Source: UBA940 sp964464465
Lineage (GTDB): Bacteria; Bacteroidota; Bacteroidia; Bacteroidales; Rikenellaceae
Direction of reading: 5' to 3'
Length of the DNA stretch: 64,000 bases
Assembly (NCBI GenBank): GCA_964464465.1
Contig: CAYXGF010000002.1
Coordinates: 1 to 64,000 of the forward strand
In this document: piece by piece, positions 34,350-43,665 of the stretch
Layout of the letters: each line of letters begins with the position of its first letter
Position numbering within the stretch: position 1 is the stretch's first letter
The notes under the pieces: generated by a model
The model's database searches: none
The model's input: the letters and a program-made list of their open reading frames with translations, nothing else
Told to the model about the DNA's origin: nothing
Translations under genes and position numbers: made by a program

Positions 34350-35696
34350 ATGGAAGCATTGCTGGATAAATTTCGCAAGTACATCAAGGATAACTCGCTG
34401 GCTACGCACAGCGACAAGATTCTGCTGACGGTCAGCGGCGGGGTCGATTCCATGGTCATGCTCCGGCTCTTCGCCGAATGCGGATACGACATAGGCGTTG
34501 CTCACTGCAACTTCCAGCTCCGGGGCCGCGAGAGCGACGAGGACGAGGTGCTGGTGGCCGATGCGGCGGCGCGTCTGGGCGTGCCGTGTTACAACAAGCG
34601 TTTCGCCACGGCGCAGGAGATGGAGCGCACGGGCGAGTCGATGGAGATGGCTGCGCGCCGGTTGCGTTACGACTGGTTCGCCGAGCTGAGCGAGCAGTAC
34701 GGATACACGGTTGTGGCCATCGCTCATCAGGCCGACGATTCGATAGAGACGTTCTTCATCAATCTGCTGCGCGGTACCGGTCTGAGAGGACTTACGGGCA
34801 TAAGCATGACGCGCGGCCGTATAATCCGACCTCTGCTGTTCGCCTCGCGCAAGGATATTGCGGACTATGCCGTGGCCAACGGAATAGTTTTCCGCGAGGA
34901 TTCGTCGAACCGTTCCACAAAATATCTGCGCAACAAGATAAGACTGGGACTTGTGCCGCGTATACGTGAGATAAATCCCAAGTTCACCGACCTCATGCGT
35001 CATAATATCGGCCGTCTGACCGATGCCCAGCTCTTCATAAGCCGCAGCATAGAGCTGCTCCGGTCGCAGATAGAGACCCGCGCCGGGGGGCAGACCGTAA
35101 TAGATACGGACCGCATAGACCGCAACTATCCTGTGGAGTTCGTCATCTACGAGCTGCTGAGCACTCCCTACGGATTCAAGGGCGATGTGGTGGATGGTCT
35201 GTGCCGGGCCCTTGCCGAAGGAGTGTCGGGCCGCAAGTTCTTCTCGAAGGAGTATGTGGCGTATTTGGACCGCCGTAAGATAATCATACAGCCGTTGCAG
35301 AGTACCGAGCTGTGCGAGGTGAGCGTCGAAAACGGTGCTTCGCGTGCCTATTGCGGCAATTCGGTCCTGTATATGGAGTATCTCGACATCGACAATGTGG
35401 ATACGCTGTCGCTGCCGGAAAATATAGCGCTCATAGATGCCGACAGGTTGGAGTTTCCTTTGACGCTGCGGCGTTGGATGGATGGCGACTCGTTTGTGCC
35501 GATAGGTATGAGCGGCCGCAAGAAGGTCAGCGATTTCCTCATCGACGCCAAGGTGTCGCTTCCCGAAAAGCAGCGTCAGTTCGTCCTTTTGAGCGGCGGC
35601 CGTATTGTCTGGCTTATAGGGCGCAGGCTCAGCGATGAATTCAAGATTACCGGTTCCACCGAGAATATTCTGAAAATAACCAAGGAGATAATCTGA
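34350..35696 (+). CDS. tilS: tRNA(Ile)-lysidine synthase TilS
   Basis: 448 residues. The enzyme attaches lysine to C34 of the tRNA-Ile with CAU anticodon, converting it to read AUA. The PP-loop SGGVDSM is at 29-35, followed by HCNFQLRGRESDEDE, IAHQADDSIETFFINLLRGTGLRGL, and SNRSTKYLRNKIR. The C-terminal substrate-binding domain includes RRWMDGDSFVPIGMSGRKKVSDFLID. ATG at 34350 follows the promoter. It starts a tilS-holA-aminotransferase-like run. Confidence 0.95.
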   Translation: MEALLDKFRKYIKDNSLATHSDKILLTVSGGVDSMVMLRLFAECGYDIGVAHCNFQLRGRESDEDEVLVADAAARLGVPCYNKRFATAQEMERTGESMEMAARRLRYDWFAELSEQYGYTVVAIAHQADDSIETFFINLLRGTGLRGLTGISMTRGRIIRPLLFASRKDIADYAVANGIVFREDSSNRSTKYLRNKIRLGLVPRIREINPKFTDLMRHNIGRLTDAQLFISRSIELLRSQIETRAGGQTVIDTDRIDRNYPVEFVIYELLSTPYGFKGDVVDGLCRALAEGVSGRKFFSKEYVAYLDRRKIIIQPLQSTELCEVSVENGASRAYCGNSVLYMEYLDIDNVDTLSLPENIALIDADRLEFPLTLRRWMDGDSFVPIGMSGRKKVSDFLIDAKVSLPEKQRQFVLLSGGRIVWLIGRRLSDEFKITGSTENILKITKEII

Positions 35697-35701
35697 GCGC
35701 G

Positions 35702-36772
35702 ATGGCCAAGAGCGATGTTAAATTCAGGGACAGCGTTGCGCAGGCTCAGCGTATCGAGTCCATGATAATGCAGAAAAACTGCTCGCCCGTCTATCTGCTG
35801 ATGGGCGAGGAGCCGTATTTTATTGACCGCATATCGGATATGTGTGCCGAGGATGTGCTCTCCGAGCAGGAGAAGGCGTTCAACCTCACGGTCGTCTATG
35901 GAAAGGACTCCACTGCCGGTGCGGTCGTCAATCTGTGCCGTCAGGTGCCTATGATTGGCGCGCGGCAGGTGGTGATAGTGAAGGAGGCGCAGACACTTCG
36001 GAAAATAGAGGAGCTGTCGGTATATACCTCTGCGCCTGTTGCCTCGACGATTCTCGTGCTCTGCCACAAGGAGAAGAACGTGGACAAACGGACCGCGCTG
36101 TACAAGAGTTGTCTTGCGCACGGCGAGGTTCTGGAATCGGTTCGTCCGCGCGATTACGAGATGAAGGGGTGGCTGACGGATTTCATACGTGCGCGCGGCC
36201 TTGACATGGAGCCGAAGGCTGTGGATATGATTACCGAGCATCTGGGAACCGATATATCCAAAATATCCAACGAACTTTCCAAGCTCGTCCTGTCCCTGCC
36301 GCAGGGAACCCGGAAGGTTACGGCGGAGCATGTGGAACTCAATATAGGCATAAGCAAGGATTTCAACAATTTCGAGCTGTGTAACGCCGTGGCCACGCGC
36401 AATGTCGCAAAGGCGCTTGCCATAGCCGACAATTTCGCGCGCAATCCCAAGCAGCATCCTTTTGTGGTCACTCTGTCGACGCTTTTCACCCAGTTCCGCC
36501 AGATATTCATAATCAATTATTACAAATGGCTCTCCGCCAGGCGTTCGCAGCCGATGCCCTCGGATGCGGAGCTTTGTCGTGTGCTTAAAGTGTCCAGTCC
36601 GTTCATTGTCGGCCAGTTGAGGCAGGCGGCGGCGCTGTATCCCAATAAGAAGACGTTCGGTATATTGGGTCTCATGCGGCAGTACGATGCCAAGAGCAAA
36701 GGTATCGACAACGGTGGAATGAGCGATGCGGAACTGCTGCGCGAACTTCTGCTCAAAATATTCATGTGCTGA
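35702..36772 (+). CDS. holA: DNA polymerase III delta subunit HolA
   Basis: 356 residues. HolA is the clamp-loader wrench that opens the beta sliding clamp. Seen are PVYLLMGEEPYFIDRI near residue 30 (in place of a P-loop), a lidded AAA-like core with VVIVKEAQTL and a C-terminal collar domain with KDFNNFELCNAVATRNV and PFVVTLSTLFTQFRQI. It begins five bases after tilS. Its TGA overlaps the next ATG (TGATG). Confidence 0.93.
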   Translation: MAKSDVKFRDSVAQAQRIESMIMQKNCSPVYLLMGEEPYFIDRISDMCAEDVLSEQEKAFNLTVVYGKDSTAGAVVNLCRQVPMIGARQVVIVKEAQTLRKIEELSVYTSAPVASTILVLCHKEKNVDKRTALYKSCLAHGEVLESVRPRDYEMKGWLTDFIRARGLDMEPKAVDMITEHLGTDISKISNELSKLVLSLPQGTRKVTAEHVELNIGISKDFNNFELCNAVATRNVAKALAIADNFARNPKQHPFVVTLSTLFTQFRQIFIINYYKWLSARRSQPMPSDAELCRVLKVSSPFIVGQLRQAAALYPNKKTFGILGLMRQYDAKSKGIDNGGMSDAELLRELLLKIFMC

Positions 36773-37581
36773 TGCCGCGGCCCGGATACATATCCGTCGG
36801 CGGTAAAATTGTCGGGAGCGGCTTCCCCGGCCCGTTGCCGGCATCCGGATTCTACATAAGACAGGGTATGAGGACATCGGGCGGCCGTATTCCGAATGCG
36901 GAGATGTATGTCGATTTTTTCCGTCATGCCGTCCGCACGGTGCTCGGCATGCCTCTGGACCTTACGGCCGCGCGGTTGGAGGCGTGGGCCGCGGAGTTGG
37001 CCGTCCGCAACTTCTTCGACCGCGATGTTCCGGTGGAGATGGATATGTACCTTGTCCTGGATTCGGATTCGCTGCTGCCTGTGATGACATGCCGCAGGGT
37101 GCTTATGGACGACAGCTATGCCTTGCAGGGTGTGAGGCCCGCGGCCGTGATTTTCAGTTACGGTTTCCCGTACCCGTCGTTCAGGACCTCCGTTTCGGAT
37201 GCCGCCGATGCGCTTTTCGGACACAAGGCGTTCGGCGACCGTGCGGCCGTGGCGGTGAGGTGCGATGCCGACAGCGTATTGCTCGCTGCCCGTTCGGAGG
37301 CGCTTTTTGCCGTGCATGGCAAGACTCTAATAGCCACTCCGCTGTCTGCCGGCGCCGCGGACAGTGTTCACAGGCATGTCGCTGTCGCGGCGGCCCGTGA
37401 TGCCGGAATACCGTTTGCCGAGCAGGAAATCAGGTCGCAGATGCTTTCGCGTTATGACGAACTGATGATAATAGACGCTCTCGGAGTCACCTCCATATCG
37501 CAGTGCGGCGGGGCAAGATTCATGTCGCTCACGGCCAGGCGTCTTGCCGAGGCGATGGCTGCGGCCGCGGGCGGAGTTTGA
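36772..37581 (+). CDS. Class IV aminotransferase-like protein lacking the PLP lysine
   Basis: 269 residues that follow the class IV aminotransferase/ADC lyase fold: a first half starting SVGGKIVGSG, and a second half with DADSVLLAARSEALFAVHGKTLIATPL and FAEQEIRSQMLSRYDELMIIDALGVTSIS, matching Bacteroidota class IV proteins in order and spacing. At the position of the Schiff-base lysine (LKSNNFLPYA-like in relatives) this protein has SFRTSVSDA, so R138 replaces Lys. It is therefore probably not a standard PLP transaminase. ATG at 36772 overlaps the holA stop; a GTG at 36766 is an alternative. No frameshift is apparent. Confidence 0.65.
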   Translation: MPRPGYISVGGKIVGSGFPGPLPASGFYIRQGMRTSGGRIPNAEMYVDFFRHAVRTVLGMPLDLTAARLEAWAAELAVRNFFDRDVPVEMDMYLVLDSDSLLPVMTCRRVLMDDSYALQGVRPAAVIFSYGFPYPSFRTSVSDAADALFGHKAFGDRAAVAVRCDADSVLLAARSEALFAVHGKTLIATPLSAGAADSVHRHVAVAAARDAGIPFAEQEIRSQMLSRYDELMIIDALGVTSISQCGGARFMSLTARRLAEAMAAAAGGV

Positions 37582-37594
37582 TGATGCCGTGAGG

Positions 37595-38410
37595 CTACCT
37601 GTGCTGCGGGGCGAGCGAATAGGCGCGGCGGCGGATTTCCTCGGTCTGGGCGCGGGCGTTGCCTGTCGTGGCGAGCGACTGCCAGGGTATCGGTTTTCCT
37701 ATATATATGTCGAAATGCCGCCCGGCCTGCGAGAACATCTCGTCCGGAAGATAGAGCATCTCGACGTTGAGTCTGAGACCCATTTTCTTGCGCCACGAGG
37801 AGAGTCTGTAAAAGAAATCGGACAGCCGTCCTTCCACGAACGTCGGCACTATGTCGCGCTGCGATGCCGCTGCGCGTTTGACGAACGATGTTTTCCACTC
37901 GGTGTCCTGTATAATGCCGTTTATTTTGCGCGAGCACAGGCCTGCCGGAAATGTCAGTAAGGGCAGGTCGGAGGCGAATGCGTCGGCGAATCTGCGTGCC
38001 GAGACGCTGCTCTGCGAGCCGAATTTGTTTACGGGGATAAATATCGGTTTGAGAGGCGGCAGGTTCATGAGAATGTCGTTGACTATGACGCGCACGTCGC
38101 CGAAATGCCGGCCTATCTTTTCGGCGAGCATCATGCCGTCCATGCCGCCGAAAGGGTGGTTGGAGGCGAAGACGTATCTGCCTGCCGGGTCTATGTTTTC
38201 CAGTCCGTGGATGTCGTAGCTCACGTCCATGTATTGCAGCGTGGCATGTATGAAATCGAGCGGAGTCATGGAGCCGAAATGCTCGAATGCGTAGTTTATC
38301 CTGTCCAGATGAACTTTGCGTCCGATGTAGTCTGTTACCGCCCGGGGAACAAACGGCGCGAGGGCCGGTTTTTTCTCTTTGAGTATTTGTCTGATAGAGA
38401 TTCTTTCCAT
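37595..38410 (-). CDS. glsA: Glycine-lipid O-acyltransferase GlsA (PlsC-like)
   Basis: 271 residues of the lysophospholipid acyltransferase superfamily. In Bacteroides, GlsA acylates the hydroxyl of the N-acyl glycine made by GlsB. The catalytic motif is NHPFGGMDG (H85, D91; the HX5D form seen in the OlsA/hemolysin-like group), with IFIPVNKFG and LLTFPAGLCSRK as further family blocks. It converges with the aminotransferase-like gene and diverges from rsmH. Its partner glsB lies at 6044. Confidence 0.85.
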   Translation of the reverse strand: MERISIRQILKEKKPALAPFVPRAVTDYIGRKVHLDRINYAFEHFGSMTPLDFIHATLQYMDVSYDIHGLENIDPAGRYVFASNHPFGGMDGMMLAEKIGRHFGDVRVIVNDILMNLPPLKPIFIPVNKFGSQSSVSARRFADAFASDLPLLTFPAGLCSRKINGIIQDTEWKTSFVKRAAASQRDIVPTFVEGRLSDFFYRLSSWRKKMGLRLNVEMLYLPDEMFSQAGRHFDIYIGKPIPWQSLATTGNARAQTEEIRRRAYSLAPQHR

Positions 38411-38432
38411 TCGGCTGTCGAAAATATTTTTG

Positions 38433-38463
38433 CAAATATAGGAATTCCGGTTTTGAAAACAAT
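38433..38463 (-). promoter_or_regulatory. glsA promoter
   Basis: On the minus strand ATTG (38463-38460), a 19-base spacer and TATATTTG (38440-38433) precede the glsA ATG at 38410. It overlaps the divergent dcw promoter. Confidence 0.6.
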
Positions 38464-38482
38464 GCGGTTCTTAGTACCTTTG
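38452..38482 (+). promoter_or_regulatory. dcw cluster promoter
   Basis: TTTG (38452-38455), a 19-base spacer and TACCTTTG (38475-38482) are a full consensus match, 28 bases before the rsmH ATG. No mraZ gene or mraZ-type operator repeat is present upstream. Confidence 0.75.
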
Positions 38483-38509
38483 AATCCTAATAGACCCGAA
38501 AAATAACAC

Positions 38510-39412
38510 ATGTCGGAATATCACACTCCGGTGCTGCTCGAAGAGTCGGTGCAGCTGCTCGACATAAAACCCGAAGGGACCTACGTCGATTTGACATTCG
38601 GCGGCGGCGGTCACTCCTCGCTTATCCTTTCACGGCTCGGAGGGCAGGGACATCTGTACTCTTTCGACCAGGATGCGGATGCCGAGGCCAACAAGCCCGA
38701 GGCCGGCAACTTCACTTTCATAAGGAGCAACTTCCGGTTCATGCGCTCTGCGCTGAGGTATCGCGGAGTCGGGTCTGTGGACGGAATACTGGCCGATTTG
38801 GGCGTGTCGTCGCACCATTTCGATACTGACAGCCGCGGGTTCTCGTTCCGGGCCGACGCGCCGCTCGACATGCGGATGAATACCGGTGCGGGCGTGACGG
38901 CCGCGGATATTGTGAACGGATATTCGACGGATGAACTGTTCCGCGTGTTGCAGCAGTACGGCGAGGTGGAGGGTGCTTTCCGTGTGGCTGAGCTGATAGC
39001 CGAGGCCCGCCGCAACTCACCGATACTGTCGACCGCCGATTTGATAAACGCGGTCCGGAAACGCATTCCGAAGAGGGATGAGACCAAGTTCCTGTCCAAA
39101 CTTTTCCAGGCCCTGCGCATCGAGGTGAACGGAGAGATGGAGGCGTTGAAGATGGCGCTCGAACAGAGTCTGAAAATACTGCGTCCGGGCGGACGGCTGG
39201 TGGTGATTTCGTATCATTCGCTCGAAGACCGTCTGGTCAAGAACTTCATGCGCGGCGGGACCTTCGAGTCCGTGCCCGAGAAAGACTTTTTCGGACAGAG
39301 CAGCACGCCGCTGCGTCTTGTGACGCGCAAGGCGGTGCAGCCTTCCGAACAGGAGATAAACGATAATCCGCGCAGCCGCAGCGCAAGACTGAGGGCTGCC
39401 GAGAAAATTTGA
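38510..39412 (+). CDS. rsmH: 16S rRNA (cytosine1402-N4)-methyltransferase RsmH
   Basis: 300 residues, first gene of the dcw cluster. The N-terminal YHTPVLLEESVQLL, the SAM motif DLTFGGGGHSSLIL, DGILADLGVSSHHFD and RGFSFRADAPLDMRM are diagnostic. GGRLVVISYHSLEDRLVKNF lies near the C-terminus. It methylates N4 of C1402 in 16S rRNA. It is followed four bases later by ftsL. Confidence 0.97.
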   Translation: MSEYHTPVLLEESVQLLDIKPEGTYVDLTFGGGGHSSLILSRLGGQGHLYSFDQDADAEANKPEAGNFTFIRSNFRFMRSALRYRGVGSVDGILADLGVSSHHFDTDSRGFSFRADAPLDMRMNTGAGVTAADIVNGYSTDELFRVLQQYGEVEGAFRVAELIAEARRNSPILSTADLINAVRKRIPKRDETKFLSKLFQALRIEVNGEMEALKMALEQSLKILRPGGRLVVISYHSLEDRLVKNFMRGGTFESVPEKDFFGQSSTPLRLVTRKAVQPSEQEINDNPRSRSARLRAAEKI

Positions 39413-39416
39413 AGCC

Positions 39417-39941
39417 ATGTTGGAGGAGTTCGACCCGGAGATAGACCCGTCCATAAGAGAGGAGATGGAGCAGGCGCAGCGTGAGAAAGAGCTGGCCGAG
39501 CGCGTGGACCTGCTTGTGGAGCGGAAGATGCGGGCCATGATGTCGGACAAGGCCGGCGGAGAGAGTGCGGACGGGCAGCAGCAGGATGCGGAACAGCAGT
39601 CGGAGGCCGAGGCCCCGAAGTCTCCGTCCAGAACGCGCAAGGCCGTGCGTTCGATTCTGTCGGGCAGCATCCTTTCCAGTCCGGAGATGAAGAAGCTCTA
39701 CCCGTATCTTCTGATTACGGCCGCTTTGCTTCTGCTTCTGATAACATCGACGTTCTATATTCAGAAACTGTACAGGCAGCAGAGCCGTCTGGACAGTCAG
39801 ATAAAGGAGCTGCGCACCCGGGCTGTCGAACTGTCGGCCGAACGTGTCCAGCAGACCAGCCGCAGCGGTATAGTGAGCCGTGCACGCAGGCAGGGGCTTT
39901 ACATAGAGGAGTCGGTGACTCCGGTAAAGGTAATCGAGTAA
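39417..39941 (+). CDS. ftsL: FtsL-like cell division protein
   Basis: 174 residues, identified by position and topology. A charged cytosolic region of about 95 residues is followed by one membrane helix (YLLITAALLLLLITSTFYI, about 99-117) and a short periplasmic coiled coil (LYRQQSRLDSQIKELRTRAVELSAERV). The C-terminal RRQGLYIEESVTPVKVIE resembles other Bacteroidota FtsL proteins. It bridges FtsQ and the FtsW/FtsI synthase. The cytosolic arm is longer than in proteobacterial FtsL. ATG at 39417 is just after the rsmH stop. Confidence 0.8.
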   Translation: MLEEFDPEIDPSIREEMEQAQREKELAERVDLLVERKMRAMMSDKAGGESADGQQQDAEQQSEAEAPKSPSRTRKAVRSILSGSILSSPEMKKLYPYLLITAALLLLLITSTFYIQKLYRQQSRLDSQIKELRTRAVELSAERVQQTSRSGIVSRARRQGLYIEESVTPVKVIE

Positions 39942-39947
39942 TGGAGC

Positions 39948-42170
39948 ATGGAGAGGAGACCGTCGAAAATAAAACGTACCATTCTGGCCCGGACGCGATT
40001 CTTGCAGCTGGTGTTCTGGGCTATCGGCATATGTATTCTTCTGCGTATACTGTGGATACAGATGGGACCCGAGTCGGAGCGTCTGCGCAAGCAGGCCGAG
40101 AGGGTGAATTTCAGCGTGGTGATGCAGGATGCCGCGCGTGGCGACATACTGGGCCGTGACGGGGAGATTCTGGCCACCTCGCTGCCGAGGTATTTCGTCG
40201 GTATAGACTACAAGGCGGGAAGTTTCTCGGACGAGGTGCTGAGCGAAGGAATCGACGGACTCAGCGAATCGCTGTCCCGTTTTTTCGGTGACAGGAGCGC
40301 GGCCGAATACAAGCGTATGATAAGGAACGGATATGCCAACCGTGACCGCAGACGCTATCAGCGTGTAACGCCGCGTGCCGTGAATTACAATGAGTTGCAG
40401 GTCATAAAACAGTTCCCGATACTTCGCCTTCCGCGGAACCGCGGCGGGAGGATAATCGAGCAGGATATAGAGCGCGTGAGACCGTTCGGCGGACTTGCCG
40501 AACGAACCATAGGCAAGACGGCCGAATATACCGATACGGTGGTCAAGCCGGGTCTCGACCCTTCGAAAAGCGCCGTTACGGAGAAACGCACCGTGAAGGG
40601 ATATACCGGTATCGAACGCTCTTTCGACGAGTCGCTCCGCGGACGGCACGGCTGGGTGCTCAAACAGAAGATAAGCAGCTCGCTGTGGGTGCCGGTGAAG
40701 AGTCCGCTCAATGTCGAGCCTGTCAACGGCAAGGATATTCTCACCACCATCGACACGGACATACAGGATGTGGCCGAGCAGGCGCTCCGGCGGCGTCTTG
40801 TCGAGGCTTCGGCCACGTGGGGGACGGTGGTTGTCATGGAGGTGGCGACCGGCGAGATTCATGCCATAGCCAATCTGACACGCTACGGACAGGAGTGCCG
40901 CGAGGATGTGAACTATGCGATAGGCGCCAGACTGGAACCTGGCTCGACGTTCAAGCTCGCCTCGCTGCTGGCGCTTATAGACGATGCCGGCATGGACATA
41001 GGCGACAGGGTGGATACGGAGCACGGACGGGTGACGCTGGACGGCAAGACATATGTGGATGACCATAAGGTGGATTCGCTTCTGACTCTCAAACAGGTGT
41101 TCGAGCTCTCGTCGAATGTGGGATTCATAAAGTGTGTGCGGGAGCACTATAAGGAGCGCCCGCAGAGATTCGTCGATTTCGTTTCACGGCTGGGCATGCG
41201 CCAGAGTCTGGGAACGAGGATTGAGGGCGAGGCCGTTCCGAAGATGTGGACTCCGGCCGACAAGGGGCGCGGGCAGTGGAGCAAGCTCACGCTCAATGCC
41301 ATGGCCTACGGCTACGGTTTCGAGATAAGTCCGCTGCACACCCTGACGCTGTATAATGCCGTGGCCAATGACGGACGCATGGTGCGTCCCAAGCTGATTC
41401 GAGAGATAAGGCAGTACGGCCAGACGCTGGAAGAGTTCCCCACGGAGTACATCAACCGCAAGATATGTTCGGAGAGCACGCTCCGGAAGGTGCGCGAGTG
41501 TCTGGAAGGTGTGGTGGATGCCGGTACGGGAAGCGCGTTGAAGAACCCTTATTACAGCGTTGCGGCCAAGACGGGAACGGCGCAGGTCGTAAACGACAGG
41601 GGCGGATATGTCGACGAATACGGCGGTCGGCACTATCTGGCGACTATGGTAGGTTATTTCCCGGCCGATAATCCGAAATATTCGTGCATAGTAGCCATAA
41701 AGACATATTACGGACACGGCAACTACGGGAACTATTACGGTGCCGGACTTGCCGGACCTGTGTTCAAGGCCGTGGCCGACCGCATCTATTCTTCCAATGT
41801 GCAGTGGCAGCAGCCCGTCAGGGAGAAGACGCCGCGGCGGAGCGAGGCTCCCGTGGAACTTAAAGGGGGAGACGGCGAGCAGATACGCTGTGCGGCCGCG
41901 AAGCTGGGCATAGACTTGCAGCGCGACGGGCGGCTCAAAGGCTGGACCTCGACCGTTTCGGATTCGGCTGTCGTGAGAACGTCCAGGATGGATGTCGATG
42001 ACGGTACGGTTCCTTCCGTCAAGGGAATGGGTCTCAAAGATGCCGTGTATCTGTTGGAGAGTCTCGGACTGAGGGTATCGTTCAGCGGCAAGGGAAAGGT
42101 GGTGTCGCAGTCTGTGGCTCCGGGAACCAGAATAAACAAGGGACAGAGTATAGTTTTGACGTTAAGATAG
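39948..42170 (+). CDS. ftsI: Septal peptidoglycan transpeptidase FtsI (PBP3) with PASTA domain
   Basis: 740 residues. A basic N-terminus and one membrane helix (about 17-37) lead to the pedestal domain (about 50-250) and the transpeptidase domain. The active-site motifs are S333-T-F-K336, S388-S-N390 and K541-T-G543. A C-terminal PASTA domain (about 680-740) contains PSVKGMGLKDAVYLLESLGLRV. It crosslinks septal wall with FtsW. The ATG at 39948 is six bases after the ftsL stop; an upstream ATG at 39941 is in another frame. Confidence 0.95.
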   Translation: MERRPSKIKRTILARTRFLQLVFWAIGICILLRILWIQMGPESERLRKQAERVNFSVVMQDAARGDILGRDGEILATSLPRYFVGIDYKAGSFSDEVLSEGIDGLSESLSRFFGDRSAAEYKRMIRNGYANRDRRRYQRVTPRAVNYNELQVIKQFPILRLPRNRGGRIIEQDIERVRPFGGLAERTIGKTAEYTDTVVKPGLDPSKSAVTEKRTVKGYTGIERSFDESLRGRHGWVLKQKISSSLWVPVKSPLNVEPVNGKDILTTIDTDIQDVAEQALRRRLVEASATWGTVVVMEVATGEIHAIANLTRYGQECREDVNYAIGARLEPGSTFKLASLLALIDDAGMDIGDRVDTEHGRVTLDGKTYVDDHKVDSLLTLKQVFELSSNVGFIKCVREHYKERPQRFVDFVSRLGMRQSLGTRIEGEAVPKMWTPADKGRGQWSKLTLNAMAYGYGFEISPLHTLTLYNAVANDGRMVRPKLIREIRQYGQTLEEFPTEYINRKICSESTLRKVRECLEGVVDAGTGSALKNPYYSVAAKTGTAQVVNDRGGYVDEYGGRHYLATMVGYFPADNPKYSCIVAIKTYYGHGNYGNYYGAGLAGPVFKAVADRIYSSNVQWQQPVREKTPRRSEAPVELKGGDGEQIRCAAAKLGIDLQRDGRLKGWTSTVSDSAVVRTSRMDVDDGTVPSVKGMGLKDAVYLLESLGLRVSFSGKGKVVSQSVAPGTRINKGQSIVLTLR

Positions 42171-42182
42171 AACAGGAAGTAT

Positions 42183-43649
42183 ATGAAGAGTATCGGGGAA
42201 TTGCTTGCCGGAGTATCGGTTGTGCGTATGGCGGGAGATGCCGGCGTGGAGGTGTCGCGTCTGGGGTTCGATTCCAGAGAGGCCGGACCGGGCATGCTCT
42301 TTTTCGCCGTGTCGGGGACGGCTCTCGACGGGCACGATTATATAGACGGCGCGCTGGATGCCGGTGCCGTGGCGGTGGTGTGCGAGCGTATGCCGCAGAC
42401 GCTGCGCGACTCGGTCACCTATGTGCAGGTGGAGGATTGCGCCGGGGCGATGTCCCGGATTGCCGCCGCCTTTTACGATAATCCGAGTCGGAAGCTGCAT
42501 CTTGTAGGCGTGACAGGAACGAACGGCAAGACCACTACCGCCACGCTGCTCTACGACCTGTTCAGGGCGATGGGCTTTAAGGCTGGACTTATATCTACGG
42601 TGGTGTATGCGGTCGACGGCGACAGGCGTCCCTCGACGCACACTACGCCCGATGCCATACGTCTTAACGGTCTGATGGCTGAAATGGTCGATGCCGGCTG
42701 CCAGTATTGCTTTATGGAGGTGAGCTCGCACAGTATCGTGCAGAAACGTATAGGCGCCCTGTGTTTCGAGGGGGCTGTTTTCTCTAACATCACGCTCGAC
42801 CACCTTGACTATCATAAGACTTTCGCCGATTACATAAAGGCCAAGAAGGCGCTTTTCGACTCGCTTCCCGACACATCTTTCGCCATAGTAAATACGGACG
42901 ACCGCAACGGAGGGGTGATGGTGCAGAACTGCCGGGCCCGTATCAGGACGCTGTCGCTGCGCAGTATGGCGGATTACAGGTGCCGGATTGTCGAGATGCT
43001 GCCCGGTGGAATGCAGATGGTAATCGGCGGATGCGACGTGTGGGTAGGTTTCACAGGCCGGTTCAATGCTTACAATCTGCTGTCGGTCTATGCCGTGGCG
43101 ATGGAGCTTGGGGCCGATTCGGACACCGTGCTGACGGCACTCAGCACGCTTTCTCCGGTGAGCGGCCGGTTCGAGACGCTCGGCTCCAAGAGCGGCATTA
43201 CGGCTATCGTGGACTATGCGCATACGCCGGATGCCTTGCAGAATGTGATAGATACGGTCAACGAGATACGCCGCTCCGCGCAGCGGCTGTTCATAGTGGT
43301 TGGATGCGGCGGCGACAGGGATGCCTCGAAGCGTCCTGTTATGGGACGCATAGCGGCCGACGGCGGCGACATGGCGATTTTCACGTCGGACAATCCGCGC
43401 ACGGAGAATCCGGATGAGATTCTGCGGCAGATTTGTTCTTCGCTCACGCCATCCGACAGATATATAGTGGTGCCGGACCGTGCGCAGGCTATCCGTGCGG
43501 CGGTGAGCATGGCCGGAGCCGGCGATATAGTGCTGGTGGCCGGAAAAGGACACGAGACGTATCAGATAATAGGAACACAGAAGCATCACTTCGATGACAG
43601 GGAGCAGGTGGCCGCATGTCTGGCTGCTCTGGATGAAAAAATAGGATAA
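42183..43649 (+). CDS. murE: UDP-MurNAc-tripeptide synthetase MurE
   Basis: 488 residues. This Mur ligase adds the third amino acid, expected to be meso-diaminopimelate, to UDP-MurNAc-L-Ala-D-Glu. Visible are the P-loop VTGTNGKTTTATLL (about 107-120), EVSSHSIVQKRI, FSNITLDHLDYH and the C-terminal TSDNPRTENPDEI, which contains the DNPR motif that marks diaminopimelate specificity. dapA elsewhere in the window supplies the pathway. Confidence 0.96.
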   Translation: MKSIGELLAGVSVVRMAGDAGVEVSRLGFDSREAGPGMLFFAVSGTALDGHDYIDGALDAGAVAVVCERMPQTLRDSVTYVQVEDCAGAMSRIAAAFYDNPSRKLHLVGVTGTNGKTTTATLLYDLFRAMGFKAGLISTVVYAVDGDRRPSTHTTPDAIRLNGLMAEMVDAGCQYCFMEVSSHSIVQKRIGALCFEGAVFSNITLDHLDYHKTFADYIKAKKALFDSLPDTSFAIVNTDDRNGGVMVQNCRARIRTLSLRSMADYRCRIVEMLPGGMQMVIGGCDVWVGFTGRFNAYNLLSVYAVAMELGADSDTVLTALSTLSPVSGRFETLGSKSGITAIVDYAHTPDALQNVIDTVNEIRRSAQRLFIVVGCGGDRDASKRPVMGRIAADGGDMAIFTSDNPRTENPDEILRQICSSLTPSDRYIVVPDRAQAIRAAVSMAGAGDIVLVAGKGHETYQIIGTQKHHFDDREQVAACLAALDEKIG

Positions 43650-43665
43650 AAACGGAAAAAGGATT

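Noticed and set aside
39246..41147. Long antisense open frame (633 codons) opposite ftsL-ftsI
   Set aside because: It is rich in Arg, His and Leu, as expected for a shadow of a G+C-rich gene. The plus-strand genes have full sets of motifs.
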